This document shows positions 11,588-23,790 of a stretch of DNA of 64,000 nt, piece by piece; the first letter of the stretch is position 1, and each line of letters opens with the position of its first letter. The position numbers and the translations under genes were made by a program. Location: contig CM024170.1 of assembly GCA_013433145.1 (NCBI GenBank), positions 8,815,366 through 8,879,365 on the forward strand, read 5' to 3'. The stretch is from Ascaris suum (lineage: Eukaryota; Nematoda; Chromadorea; Rhabditida; Ascarididae). A model generated the notes under the pieces. It was not told the origin of the DNA, made no database searches, and was given only the letters and a program-made list of their open reading frames with translations.

Positions 11588-12383
11588 CTGAAACCACTTC
11601 ACTTATGCATACGAAGGAAATCATCGACAAATGCATCTGTATGTGACTGTGCTTATACTTGACGATGTTGTTTACTCTTCAGGGAAGATATCATCAAATG
11701 CATCATATACTATATTCGATTTGCCCAATTAAGTGGAATTTTGTGAATGGTGAAAACGGAGTGTTCGATTAATTCATCAGATTCAGTCAGGTCAAACTCC
11801 ACATGCAGCAAAGTTTTCAAGGTATATAGATATAATATCGAAGTCAAAGTGGAGTACACAGTATATTTGGAAGTAATAAATATTCCAGGCGAAAAGCCAG
11901 TTGTTGAGTTCAGTCAAGATATGTTCTACAGAGGCGATCTGAAGTTGCAGTTGAAATGAACAAATCGACTGTACCAAACGGTACCATCGCATTAGACTTA
12001 CATAAATAATGATCCTGTGTCTGAAATAAATATGTTCAAGTGAAGAGCGAAGAAATAGCTCATGAATGGATTAGAATTTTTTATAGATCTCGAAATGCCG
12101 GAAGTCATCAGAATCCATTAAAAGCTGCAATAGCACCACTGACTGCCATATCTGCCAACGCCTATTTTCATTTGAGATATGCTTGCGTATTGGTGAAAAA
12201 ATGAATGTAGCATGAAGATTTGCATGCAAAAGTGTAGCATTTTCGATAAAAGTATGTACGTGCCAACTGCTGAGATCAATGCAATCACAGTGACTTGTAA
12301 TATTATCTGTAGCGATGTAAGCACTGAAAGTTTTAAACCTCGCGAACAAATAAGAGCGGAATCGATGTGAGGTCCAGAGGACC

Positions 12384-12439
12384 AAGGTAATTTACCTGAG
12401 CAGCGGTTATAACAAACCGCTGCTCAGGTAAATTACCTT
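12384..12439. repeat. Perfect inverted repeat: 25-bp arms, 6-nt loop
   Basis: The left arm (12384-12408) begins AAGGTAATTTACC and ends GCAGCGGTT. The right arm (12415-12439) is its exact reverse complement, and the loop is ATAACA. There is not one mismatch in 25 pairs. The inner GGTAATTTACC block is itself nearly palindromic. It sits in an intron, so the transcript would carry a tight 56-nt hairpin. It is too short and too perfect for a typical microRNA precursor. A recent fold-back duplication, a palindromic repair product or a small-RNA source are all possible. Confidence 0.95.
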
Positions 12440-14270
12440 CAAGATTGGCCGAAATTATTTCTTTCTGCAGCACATATCAATTACCTATGCTATCGCTTAC
12501 ATAAATAATAATTTCAAGTGCTGCTCCAATAGTAATTTGGTTACGTGCGATTACGAATAGTCGGATTGCGAGTGATAAGTCCCGCTATTCAAAAATGGTG
12601 CAAAAGTGCTACAAAGATAAAAGCGCACATCATAAGACTTCTCTAAAATGTGGTATAGAACTTGAAACGCGCTTTCCTGAGAAACTCGAAAAGTTTGGAA
12701 ACATTTTGAGCATTGCTAAATTATATACTTGAGTAAACAACTACGAAAAAGTGGTCAACGCCAAGATTCAACCAGTATCACTCCAAGTACTAAGAAGTTT
12801 ATTGTTTCGTCCGTCGGTTCCCCCGGCCGCAAATGAATTCCATGCTCAGAAGAAATCGCTTAACTTCACCAAGCGGCTCGACTTTCGACTTTTATCACTA
12901 CATATAACAAACAATAAATCTATCTGAAGGAAGACCTATTCGGCAGAATGAACTCCACCATACAAATGGAATTATGTTGAGATAGAGAATTCGACAAAAA
13001 AGGGAATACCTTTCCACGCAAATACATCAAATTTAGAAAAGGGACAGAGTTTGTAGACGGCAATACAGCTTATCATAGAGTGATAAGCAAACGACAAAAT
13101 AAAAACTCTAAGGTGAGGTGTTCGCAGTTTATTCAATGCATGAAGACGATATGAGTAAATAAGTGGATAATACAGGAGTAAGTGGCGGATGAGGAAAAAG
13201 AAGCACCTTCTCAAGATATGAAATGATCCAGAAAACAAGAAGCATGAGTCAATTGAATAGGCTCAGATGTTGATGGATATAAGTATATGTGTTGAATGTG
13301 GATCAGTACCACTTCTGATTTGTTCACTCCAGCAGTCTGTAGAAAAGAGTAGAGAGCATTTCAGAGATGCATTTGGCAATTTATCTGCACCTGCTTTATT
13401 GTTGCCATTATCAAGCGCGGTTTTTAAGAGTAGCGCGCAGCTGTTCAGCTCATTCATGCACCACCCGACACTCAGCTGCACTATCGATAGAATTCTATGC
13501 TAGGTGCTTTATTATTGACTATTTAGATGACTGAGCAAAATGGACGCCTCCGGCAAAAACTTTTGATGTTTCTTTAAAGGAAGAAAAATGTATGCACATG
13601 ACGAAAAAGCAGTTTGGCGAAGAGAAATCAATCACCCTTCTAATGTGTCATTCAACATTATGTTTCCTTGTTCATGAGCCATGCCCCTAGAAGCTTTTTC
13701 GATGAAGCGATGCCGATTTTGAAAAGTTGCTATCATCGCAAGAACAATCTCGAAAACGAACCTCCCCGCCCCTTTCTCTCCCCGACTTCAGCACCAAAAC
13801 AAAAATAAATCCCTCCGAATTGACCATAGCCATAGGATCGCTGAATATATTAATCTCGAGTTTATGCCCGTTTGAAATTTGTGAATAGTATAAGACCAAT
13901 CTCCTCACCAGCTCCATCTCGCATAAACATCGATAATGAAGAGTTGCAAATACCGCAAGTGCATGACTGCTGCAGAAAGCATCGACCCTCAGATAGCTAA
14001 TAAACCAGCAGCAAAAGTGATTGTGGCAAGCAGTGATGCTAAATACCCTATATTAGCACAAGAATTTGCATCGTCGAGACACCTTTGACGCGTAACGACA
14101 TGGCGACATATGACGATCAGAAACACGACCTCCGAAGAACGGTAACGGTTTCAGCTGCTCATTGCAGCATTTAAAGAGATAGGAATCGATGATGGATTTA
14201 ATTAAACTCTCGTCGAAGATCGATGAGTGGAAAACTATACCCATTGCGACACCTTAACTGTAGGCATGAA

Positions 14271-14492
14271 ATGATCGTGAGGCAAAGAAGGCTCGCTGTG
14301 CTGTTTATTGTGCTTGTGCGGATAGTGCTAGGCGAGCAGTTGGTAGCGTTTGCGTCAGAAGTGCAACAACTGCTTTTTGAGGCTAGGACTCAAGCGTGTA
14401 TGAAGTTCAGTTTCCGAGCAACACATAATCCATTAGGGAGATGCTCGTTGCTGAGAACTGCCTTAAAGTTTGCAGTAATGTCTCATCTGTGA
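14271..14492 (+). CDS. Antisense ORF with signal-peptide-like start (candidate first exon of a nested gene)
   Basis: From ATG at 14271 the frame reads MIVRQRRLAVLFIVLVRIVL then GEQLVAFAS. This is a basic N-terminus, a hydrophobic core of about 14 residues and a small residue before a polar stretch, the pattern of a secretory signal peptide. An in-frame upstream ATG exists at 14223. Ending the exon at CAT CT|GTGAAA (phase 2, weak donor) would join in frame to the acceptor at 15033. It lies wholly inside an intron of the opposite-strand gene. Real splicing is unproven and a chance ORF is quite possible. Confidence 0.25.
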   Translation: MIVRQRRLAVLFIVLVRIVLGEQLVAFASEVQQLLFEARTQACMKFSFRATHNPLGRCSLLRTALKFAVMSHL

Positions 14493-15033
14493 AATTCTCA
14501 GCCAACATTCATTTCCCATGTTGGCGTTTAAGAAAGTCCAAAAGTTCTCTGAGACCGCTAAAATTTCAATATAAATAGTTTATAATATTCCATCGGTTGT
14601 TTTTACGAAAAACAGGGATAAATGTGTGAAAACTTCTGTTGAGATTTCAGACAGTGACTCAGACAGATTTATAGGAATTATCGAACTCTAGGTATATTCT
14701 GAAATCCTAAACGTTCAAATACCTCGACAAATCCATGATCAGTGAAGGTGGTTATGCGGGATCCTGTATAATGCACATTTCAGCCGAAATAAATATGGCC
14801 TAGACAGTCTTTTGCAGTAAGAGAGAGAAAGAAAAGAAAAGCCAATATTGCATAGGAAATGCCCTATGAGTTTAGCATGCAAAAGTGAAGAAAACAACCG
14901 ACATCTAAATAGCTCTAAAACGTCCACTTAAAAATCCTTAAATATTCAGCCCGAATTTCTTGGCTTGTTAGCTATACCATTTATCTTTTTGCATACTTTC
15001 TTTCATTTAACTGCCCCCATTTTTATTTTTTAG

Positions 15034-15387
15034 TCCATTAACAAATGACCTTAAAGCCTATGATCCAATAGAAGAACTTCGGACCGAAGATATTCTTGAC
15101 TCACTTTTACGCTCATAACTATGAAAAATAAGCTGTACAATTGTGAAATAATTTGGAAACTGAACTGGTATTCCACATGATGCAGTATAACAATGACGAC
15201 GAGGTGACGCTTATTCACAGCATGCTCAGCAAGGAACAACTGCAGATTCTGAATGCTACAAAGTGCTTGTATACTTCTGCTTTCAAAGGAAACAAGTGCG
15301 AAACTGTGTTGGATGAGTTGGCGCGACATGCATTTTCGCTAATCTCATCTTGTGGTCAGCTCATGAACACTGGAGAGAAACACTGGT
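15034..15387 (+). pseudogene. Antisense coding-like segment in an intron (nested gene or pseudogene)
   Basis: A strong acceptor (long pyrimidine tract ending ATTTTTTAG) precedes PLTNDLKAYDPIEELRTEDI then LDSLLRS and a stop in frame 2. After about 30 bp, a second open stretch in frame 3 runs from about 15147 with LETELVFHMMQYNNDDEV, LSKEQLQILNATKCLYTSAF and ARHAFSLISSCGQLMNTGEK, ending CACTG|GTGAGA, a good donor. That donor would join in phase to an acceptor at 16309 (GCTTTTTGTAAAG) reading WKQLEKEEVKSCHKIRK. The protein is unknown to me. The frame change without a GT between the two parts argues for a frameshifted pseudogene, or for only the second part being real. Confidence 0.3.
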
Positions 15388-17031
15388 GAGAAATATAGAT
15401 AACAAAAGACATGATGTCAACATAATGGGTTTACAAATGTGAATTTGCAAAGATGCTACATAAAACCCCATTACTTTCTCGAAAAGCCCCCAGAATTTCT
15501 CGTTAATTTCACTCAAATCGTTAAGATTACGAGTTCAAATACCCAAAGGAATAGAAGGTAAAATAGACGAACAAAGCCCCATAACACGTGTAAATTTGCT
15601 AAGAAAAACAGATAAAAAGATGCCGCATATTCATAATTGTTTTCAAAAGAAGAGAAACGTGAACGCTCTGGTCATAACGCACAATCTCAACGGGCATAAA
15701 TTCCACTTATAAGGCGCTCTCTATATGTACAGTTCTTATAGAAACAGCTCATATAGAAACGATGCATCTAGCATTGCAATAATGGCATGTGGTACAACTC
15801 TGAATCATTGTACCACACATGTGCTGTCTGAGAAAATAAATTCCCCCTGATTTTAAAGTCAGCTATAGTTTCAACGCAATTCTGATATCAAATCAATAAA
15901 AAAAAAAAAAGTTGCTTCCTCTCTGCGCCATATATACCAATAATCTCGCTTATATTGTGACTGCTTGATTGGGTTTCATGAATTCGCCACAGATTCAAAG
16001 TACGGCCATTAGAGTAGTGGAACAATGGCAATGTTCAAACTCTTAAAGGAATTTGTAAGATTTGAAAAGCGATTTGTGAAATCAAGAACTATGGAAAACT
16101 CTCACTGGTAGATTTCGATAGTGCCATTACTCGCAGTGTTTAGGAGATCGCTCTTTCTGGTTCAGTACCATTGTGCTTCGATTACTGCACATTTTCAACA
16201 GCTGGCCAAAGGATGTAAGTAAGAAAAAAATTCTCGCACAAAGAATGAAATATTCGATGTGCTGCTCTCAAAGAAGTCAACAAATTTGTTGTTTGCTTTT
16301 TGTAAAGGAAACAACTGGAAAAGGAGGAAGTAAAAAGCTGCCACAAAATACGGAAAACACTACTGTTAAGCTAAAAACAATGAGAGAAGAAACTGCAACA
16401 CCTGACAGAGATTTCTATGAATGTTGTGCTTTCTTAAAAGAGAAGACACCATATGTAGGGGAGACTGATTGAATAGAAGATCCCGGACTCGGACTCCTTA
16501 AGAATGGGTGAGTTCGCTTTCGAAGGTCGAGAAAATAACCCTGCTGAAGTGGTTTTGCCCTCCAAACTGGACGAAATAGAAGAGAAAGACGAAATAAATC
16601 TTCTTTTCTGCCCTTCAAAGTTTGCCCTCCAAAGAACTTTCTAATTCGCAAAGCAAGGTCAATTCACAATGTATGGCGAAGCGAAACCATGCCAAAAGAC
16701 AAAGCTACGATCCTCATTTTAACTGCCAACCGACTACACGGTGAGCCGAAAGGTTATATGCATATTCTACGAAAATTTTCAGCTGTGATAGCAAAATTGT
16801 ACGCAGCAAAACGATTTGAACGCGCAAAGAACTTCTCAGTAAACCACCTGCCGACTTTGAGTATAAAATAAAATCAGAGACGAAATGGGTCGGAATATTT
16901 CATGCATCTATATGTAATCACGGTTTGGACTATACAAAACTGAGCACATATAACGGTGAAAAACTTTATGAGCACAATTTTTGAAAAATATGTAAAATTA
17001 CGCATTATCAAAAATGTTCGCAAAAATTAAC

Positions 17032-17202
17032 CTTTTCAAAAGTCCAGTGGGTTGTGTACTCTTGATCCGCTGGCTCACTTGGCAACTTCGATGCATCGAC
17101 AATTTCGTAATCGATTTTCTTGTACTTTCCTCCTGCAGGCGTGGTCCTCATTTCTACACCTGGTTGGAACAGCTCAGGTAAATCTTGTGCCTTAGGACCA
17201 CC
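17032..17202 (-). CDS. Exon of the scaffold-like gene
   Basis: 171 nt, 57 codons, phase 0 in and out. The acceptor is GATTATTTGCAG and the donor is GAAAAG|GTTAAT. The peptide begins GGPKAQDLPELFQPGVEM and passes through AGGKYKKIDYEIVDASKLPS to EYTTHWTFEK. This is the least repetitive exon: the K-K-I-D-Y-E-I-V stretch and the aromatic end suggest a short ordered or ligand-binding motif. No named domain fits. It is the exon immediately downstream of the alternative first exon candidate at 19444-19518, with matching phase. Confidence 0.75.
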
Positions 17203-20200
17203 CTGCAAATAATCAGTTTAAGTGATCGCAGAAGCAACATTTAGTAGGTAAAGATATATGAAAACCCATCCAACGGATTTTTTTATCATGCCGGACATTA
17301 TTGTCGACTAGGTCATGACGCAACGAAAGAAAATTCAAGGCTCGTGCAACTTTTCTGAAGATCAATCCACCTCAGGTACCGTGGAAGAGAAGGAAATAAA
17401 AGCATGTAATTGCGATAAGGGAACATCGAAAATCGTACATAATTCAAATCCTGATTTCGAATTCAAGTCTTATGTGATGCAGTGCGAGTGGATAACTTGT
17501 AAAATAAAGGATGATCGTATAAAATTTCTCAGGTGCAGCTGAAAACCTCAACCTTTGAGGAAACATCACTGCGAAGTGCAGCTGTTTAGGTGCTAGAGCG
17601 TTGTGGATTCTTAGCTGCAACAAGATTTCACGAGATTATTCGTTTTCTAGATTCATCTACAGGTTAATATGTGGCAATGTAGCCTGCACTTTGCTGCATT
17701 CTGGAAACGCTACAACAAAATCTATTCAAGTGGATAAAAACTGGACTAAGATGTGACATATAGTAGAACTTTCGATGTAGGCGAATCAAAAAGAATTTCC
17801 TCTGAGACATGAACTGTTCCCAGTTTCTTTTTCATGCCTTATTTTCGCCTCAGTTTTAATCAACTACTGCACGCATTTGCATGCCTTCTTGCTACTTTCT
17901 GCCTGTACCACACTGTATACGCTGATTGTCGAATGTTGAATATGATGATCTCTGAGAGTGATCGTCGACTGAAAATTTTTGTAGCAGCAATTTTAGGAGC
18001 CAGCCGTTGCGTCTAAATAGGAACTCCATTTAGACAGTCATTCCAGTAGTTTATAAGACAACGAGAACAACTCTTATGCTATCTGTTAGCGCTCAAGCAG
18101 ACATATATGCTCTTCTATTAAATAATCCGACCGAAGTAAACTCAAATAAAATTATGTGATGTCTTTATAAAACATCACAACTTCTTTTCCGATTTAAGCT
18201 CACAGTGTTTGTCTCCGAGGTGAAATCTCACGCCATAGCATTCTCTTGTAATTTTCACTAGTGCATGCTTACGCGTAATGCGGTAGGTGAATTGGACGTT
18301 TGAGTGCCAATACGATCAACACTGAACGCGCAACTAATGCTGACAGCAACATCGGCGTATAATCCTAAACCTTCTCAGACAAATTTTATTCCCCTTATTC
18401 AGAACTTTCAAATTCAACTTCTACGCAGTAAAAATTTTTAAACATAAAAGGTTGCATTTCCGAGCGAACTTATAACTTGCGACTTCTTCTTCGAATGTTT
18501 GAAAACTTTAAGGCAATTTCATAAATTTTTGAAGCTGAAAGCCTACTTCAGTAAATTATTCGAAAATTCACCGGGAGAAAAGTATTCAGGAATAACAATT
18601 CTTTAAAGAGAATTCAAATTACTTCCGCGGTTTTCTTTTATTTCCACCCGGCCTTCATTTCACAATTTCATTGTCTTTATTTAATCTTGTTGATATACCA
18701 AAGGTTTCCTCCATATTTGTCTCCATTCCAAAGTGAAATTCATTTTAGGATAAGGCCAGCAGCGAGTATTGCAATGAAGGCAACCATGCTAAAACTGCTC
18801 TTTCGCAATACAAACAGTTTAAATCAAATCAACTCGCTAAGCGACGAGTTGAAACGCACAGTCTTTTCCAGCTAAAAAATGGGCTACTGGGGCACATTGC
18901 ATTGGGGCCTTCTTCAGTGAGCGCCGTTTGTCGAAAAAGACTGCCACCCACATATGTACATGATCAGATTATATACAGGTTAACAGATGAAGAAGTTAAG
19001 TGATTTACCCATTAAATTATGTATTCAACAAGCTGGTCTAATGATGAAGACGCACTCGCATTCAGGACTGTAAAAGTGAGCGTTTCTTACAGTTGCGATC
19101 ACTACGCAATCGGCCACTTCGTCAAAAATCGTCTACCGCTTTCATTTTTGCAGCAAGCATACCGAGCGTTATTTCCACCTCTTACAGTAACCTCCATTTG
19201 GTGAGTTAACAACATCCAATTTGGCACAGAAAACTATGACATCATTTATCGAGCAACCTAATATTTCTTCGCCACAATCAAATATATTTTGGAAGTGAAG
19301 AACAATGGAAAAGCTGTTAAGGAATAAATACAAGAAAATTCTTATTGCTGAAATAGATTTAATAAATATTCCTAGAAATTATTATATTTTATTCTCGAGG
19401 GCTACTGAAAGCAAAAGAACAATATCAGTAAATATGCACGTACACGATGAATGCCAAATGATTTGACGAGTTTGCGAAACCACTTTGGTAGATGAGACCT
19501 TCTGCTACTCGTTGGCATGTTCAACAACAGAAATAATCGGGATCGAATGCAACAAAGAAGAATAGGGAGAAGAGAGAGGGTTTTTTTGTGTTGTCAGAAA
19601 TAGGAAAGATGACCTATGTAAGACACCGGTTCCATGTGAAGTGTTGCTTCGATTTCTGGCAGCTATGTTTGCATTTTTTCAGAAACTTTCTTCACAGCAT
19701 ATCATAACTTTTCGTGCATCTATTCAGTGAACTCTCGCAGTGGTTATAATATCTCATCAATTGTTTACCACTCACACATTCTCGCTAAAAAATTTGACAT
19801 TCACTTTCTTCAGTCTTTCCGACTATCACATTGCAGAAAAACTTGTCGATAGATTCAAGTCAGAAGTGAATTCCGTCGACTAAATTAACTCAAATGATGC
19901 GGAAAATGTCAGCGATAGGAATGTAGACAAATAGACAAATGCGACGATGCCAATTTGGTTGCTATCATAAATTAGCGTACCCCAAAATAACAAAAATTGA
20001 GAGCTGCAGATGGCAAAACGTCTTTTTTTTGTCGGTAATGCTTGTGCAGTTGGCAAAAAAACTTATAGTGTGCCTTCAAAATCAGCTTTAAACCTTTTGT
20101 AGGAGAGAACGCATAAACCTCGAGAAACTTGTCGAGGCGATTAAACGCCGACAATCGAATTCAAGTTTAAGGCATTATTATGCAACGGAAATAACCTCTA

Positions 20201-22819
20201 GCGATATTATTTACAAGTGAAACCCTGCTGGAATATAAAGCAAAAGAGCATATAAATAAGAACGAATATAAGGGAGTATAAGTGGTGCATAAAAGGATGC
20301 ATGCGCATACAATGCAAAGCACTGCGTAGTCGAAGGAAGTATAAAAATAGCAAATTGAAATCTGATATGAGAAAAGGAACGGGTGGCCCTTGGTATCACA
20401 GCTGAAAACCTCTAAACTGTGAAGCGGTATAACTTTTATTATCCTACCGTTCGAAAATTGAAAGGTTTTATTCTGCGACATACGGTGTTACCTTAGGTTT
20501 CTCTAACAACACAAATCATTCTGCAAATCTTTTCTGCAAGTTCTACACTACTGCTTCGACATTTCTTGTCCCACCTTGCTTTCCTCTCAGGTACTTTGCT
20601 CTTTTTTATCCCTTGTCATTTTGGAAGTGAATGTAAATTCATTACAATAGCAGAGAAGAAGATAGCCTTTTACAAAAAGAGCCTAACGACGCAAACGTTG
20701 GCCAAATTATGACTCACTGAAAGAAACGATTGATTGGCTCAAGTCCTTAGATGAGCAAATCGTCATCGGTAGACTGCCAAACATCGAGAAAAAGAACTAG
20801 GAAACAAGGAACCCTGACTAGGAAAACCATCTGGTAGTAACATTTGGGACAACTGCCAAGTGTCAATAATGGTGATGAATCCTCTTCCAATATTTTCAGA
20901 TGTCTAGACATCGAAAACTGAATCAAATATAATGGATGGGGAATGACCAACAATTAGAATATACCCATGAAACCTGTTTTTGTTTTGTGCATCAAGCGGC
21001 ATAAATCTCACGTAACTGATGGCACAATTCCACCCACCTCGTTCGTTGACGTGACCATTTCAAGAGTGACCCGACAGCTACCCACAAAATGTGGTTTTTT
21101 AAGATCATGCAGTCTCACGCGTCTCATCCATTCGAAAAATATATCGTATTCAAAGTTTTATGTTATCCAACGTGCATATATGTAAATACATCGTTGAATA
21201 TGCAAATTAAACAACATGTTGCGGGTTCTTTTCTTGGCGGGAATGGGGAAGCAGTAAGATACAGTGAGATATATTACAAAGAGTGTGATAACTCTGAAAG
21301 TGAAAACAAAGCGCCGAGCAACCCTATGAAAATTTAGAATCCACATCACCTAACTATGTAACATCATTTATCAATTTCAAAACAGCAGAACATTGGCGAG
21401 CACTGATTGAACTGGTTAATTGGGTTGGATTACTTGGCGAATCATGCGCACTCTCAACTCATTCTCCCCATCTGTTATCGCGTTTTATTATGTCCTGTAA
21501 GAAAAAATGCCCGAGGAATTGTTGCAATACTCGAAAGGAAGAAGGAGGTGGAGATACGAAACTGACTCATTTGTAGGAATACGCTGCAAGTGTACGCTTC
21601 AATTTGCACAGAAAAGCGAGAATGCGAATTGTAGAGCTAATCACGCACATAGTGATAAGATAAAAATTTTTGTTCATCGTTACAATTTCTTGCCGCTATT
21701 ATGCAGATATTCCCGGAAATTTAAAAGCTGAGGAACGAGTACTAAGGAAAGTCCAGGTGGAAAATGTTAAAGGCTGTCGAACGATGATTCGGGAGAGCCC
21801 AGGTTAGTGTACGGAAGTGCCCTCCGTCCTGCTGTGTCTGCGATGTGAGAACGATATCTCGCACGGAATCGAAAGAGGTTTTCATGACCGCGAAGCGACC
21901 ACAGAGATGTTGTGCGTTCGAAAATCCCCCGCGAAAGCAGCGGATATTAGGAATGGAAGAGGACATCGCGAGAATGTCTGTGGGGATTACTGCATAATTT
22001 CTGAAGCTTTTGGTGCCCTAAGGCATAATATAATATATCTTGTTAAACTTCTGAGATGGTGAACTACAATATACAGTTTTCAAAATTTTGGAGGGGATAA
22101 AGTACACTACAGTAAACTGAGAACTATGGTGAGTTGGCAGCCGTGGTGAGCAGACCTCCTGTTAATTACTGTTTCTCCAATACTGATCAAGCACTGTCCT
22201 TCTCCTTGTTTCACACTGCTTCCAACTCTAGGAACTGAAAACTCAAAATTTGCATATTGCCTGCAGATACTCCATACCCCACATTTTTAGTGAGTGGCAT
22301 TTTTTCAAGGCAAGAAAGGTCAGTGGCAAAAAGAAGGTGGAGGGAGAGAGCATGGCAACTTGTGGGCTTCTCTTGAGTTAGTGGATGGCCTGCGAAGGTT
22401 TTCATTTTGTATGCCGTCAGAAAACTTCTCAACAAAGTGTTTTCGTTTATTCGAAACTTTTTCCGCATTAGGCGAATGATTATTTGTAAGTTGACGGTGT
22501 AAATTTTCTTGACATCAGGATGAAGACATTTTGCCTCTGCGAGATTCATTTCACCTATGATTCCGGTTGAAAGAGTCTACGGTGGAAGGTTTTCGCGAAA
22601 AACATGCTGAGGTGACATTTTCAGCTCCATTGCAAAATAAAGTTCGGCGCAAACATAAAGTTCAAAGAATTTCGCTCATGACAGTAGTGACTATAATTTG
22701 GCAAATTCGCGTCGCCGGTGTCTATATATGTGACGGTCGCATTTGCAAGTTTCATTTTTCCGTTGAAATGAGTAATTAAAAAGAGACGACAATCCGGCCA
22801 CGATCTGATTCTTACTCAC
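17203..22819 (-). other. Intron, 5617 bp
   Basis: It separates exons 22820-22867 and 17032-17202. It includes the alternative first exon candidate at 19444-19518. A plus-strand acceptor (CACTTTCTTCAG) at 19813 precedes 22 open codons and a stop, which is not enough for a call. Overlapping ORFs on both strands at 21742-22062 sit in a locally GC-richer patch and could be an old repeat. Nothing else is clear. Confidence 0.55.
19444..19518 (-). CDS. Candidate alternative first coding exon (internal start) of the scaffold-like gene
   Basis: On the minus strand ATG at 19518 opens 25 codons reading MPTSSRRSHLPKWFRKLVKS and FGIHR, then meets a donor CGT|GTACGTGC in phase 0. Joined to exon 17032-17202 this would give a shorter isoform starting here. 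The peptide is very basic with an aromatic pair and could be amphipathic. Upstream is a pyrimidine-rich leader without any AG for about 60 nt, so SL trans-splicing right at the start is unlikely and an ordinary promoter would be needed. Support is the ATG, the donor and the phase only. Confidence 0.35.
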
Positions 22820-22867
22820 CTTCAGCGTCTTATTTTTAATTACCTCGAGCCCGGATACTTTGTTTGA
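22820..22867 (-). CDS. Probable small cassette exon of the scaffold-like gene
   Basis: 48 nt, 16 codons (SNKVSGLEVIKNKTLK), phase 0 in and out. The donor AAG|GTGAGTAAG is excellent. The acceptor CATCCTCGTGCAG is acceptable but its pyrimidine tract is short. Phase and length match the symmetric pattern of the other exons. It lies 5.8 kb downstream of exon 28702-28836 and 5.6 kb upstream of exon 17032-17202. An internal GTAATT could serve as an alternative donor after 24 nt. Confidence 0.45.
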
Positions 22868-23379
22868 CTGCACGAGGATGAATGCCTCTATAAGATATCG
22901 ACTTTTTGCTCGTCAATCTGCAGCTTGCCCCCTTCTGCACTATGCTTTCTGACCATGCCGATTATACCTAGCCATTCTTTTTTTACAGTAAGCCGCTCTT
23001 TCTCTTTCCACACTTATGCCTCATATTTCCCTTCGCGTGCCTTGTTCGACGGACACACTGCTTAACGCAGTTTCCTCATGTTCTTGCGACTCAATAAAGA
23101 AATTTTTGACTTGCAACTGCAAAATCCACTTTCCCAACAACCCTGACAAAGGTAACAAAGCAAGTGGGGGCCACCGCGATTGGGTCTACCTTCTGAGAAT
23201 CACTCGCGAGCGCTGAAGAGCTTTTGCGCCCGTGGGTGGGGAGGAGGTAAGCGGATTTCAGAGGATGCGAGGGACCACGCGACCGGAGCCCTTGTGGTCC
23301 AAGACCGATGAGCTATCTTTACGCAGATCTCCGTGATGAAAGGCCCCGCGGGGATCGCTGAAGAGGATAGGGGGCGAAT

Positions 23380-23790
23380 AAATCCGAACAACTTGTTCAA
23401 CCCTAAAATTCTATGAGGAAAAGGGAGTGGGGAGATGTCTAGATCTACACTTTCAGAGGTGGGAGAAAGGAAAAGCAGTGGGGAGAGCAAAGGCCTAAGG
23501 TTCAAAGGAAAGTAAGGAGGTGCTCAGGTCAAAAATTTTAGGCGTAGGAGTAGGAGACTAGAGAGAGCTCCGGTCCACTATTTTCGAGGGTGGGACAGAA
23601 GTGGCGAGAAGATGTTCATGTGCAAAATTTTCAAAGAAGAAGGAGGAGCGAGGAGTCGTCCAGGTCCAAAATTTTTGAGATAAGAGTACAAGCAGTACAG
23701 TCAAACTTTTAGAGGGAGGGAAACAGTGGCAACATGTCTAGGTTTCGGATTTTATAGAGGGGGGAAGAACAGCGAGGAAACTATGCGTTT
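23380..23790. repeat. Degenerate G/A-rich minisatellite, period about 45 bp
   Basis: A core like GGTCCAAAATTTTTGAG recurs in diverged form near 23446, 23529, 23575, 23620, 23663, 23699 and 23744, each followed by a GA-rich stretch such as GGAGGAGCGAGGAG. Spacing is mostly 36-46 bp. The plus strand is strongly purine-rich throughout. Unit divergence shows it is old. The preceding 23200-23380 stretch is unusually GC-rich for the window. Confidence 0.6.

Larger units (their letters stand above)
11588..17031 (-). other. Intron, 5444 bp
   Basis: It lies between exons 17032-17202 and 11519-11587. It contains the perfect hairpin at 12384-12439 and antisense (plus-strand) coding-like segments at 14271-14492 and 15034-15387, listed separately. 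A 70-codon plus-strand ORF at 11747-11959 ends with a beta-strand-like stretch (KVEYTVYLEVINIPGEK) but has no splice support. The remainder is featureless AT-rich sequence. Confidence 0.6.

Noticed and set aside
12004..12022. 19-nt minus-strand microexon between a TTTATTTCAG acceptor and a GTAAGTC donor
   Set aside because: Both sites look strong, but 19 nt would shift the frame between two phase-0 exons.
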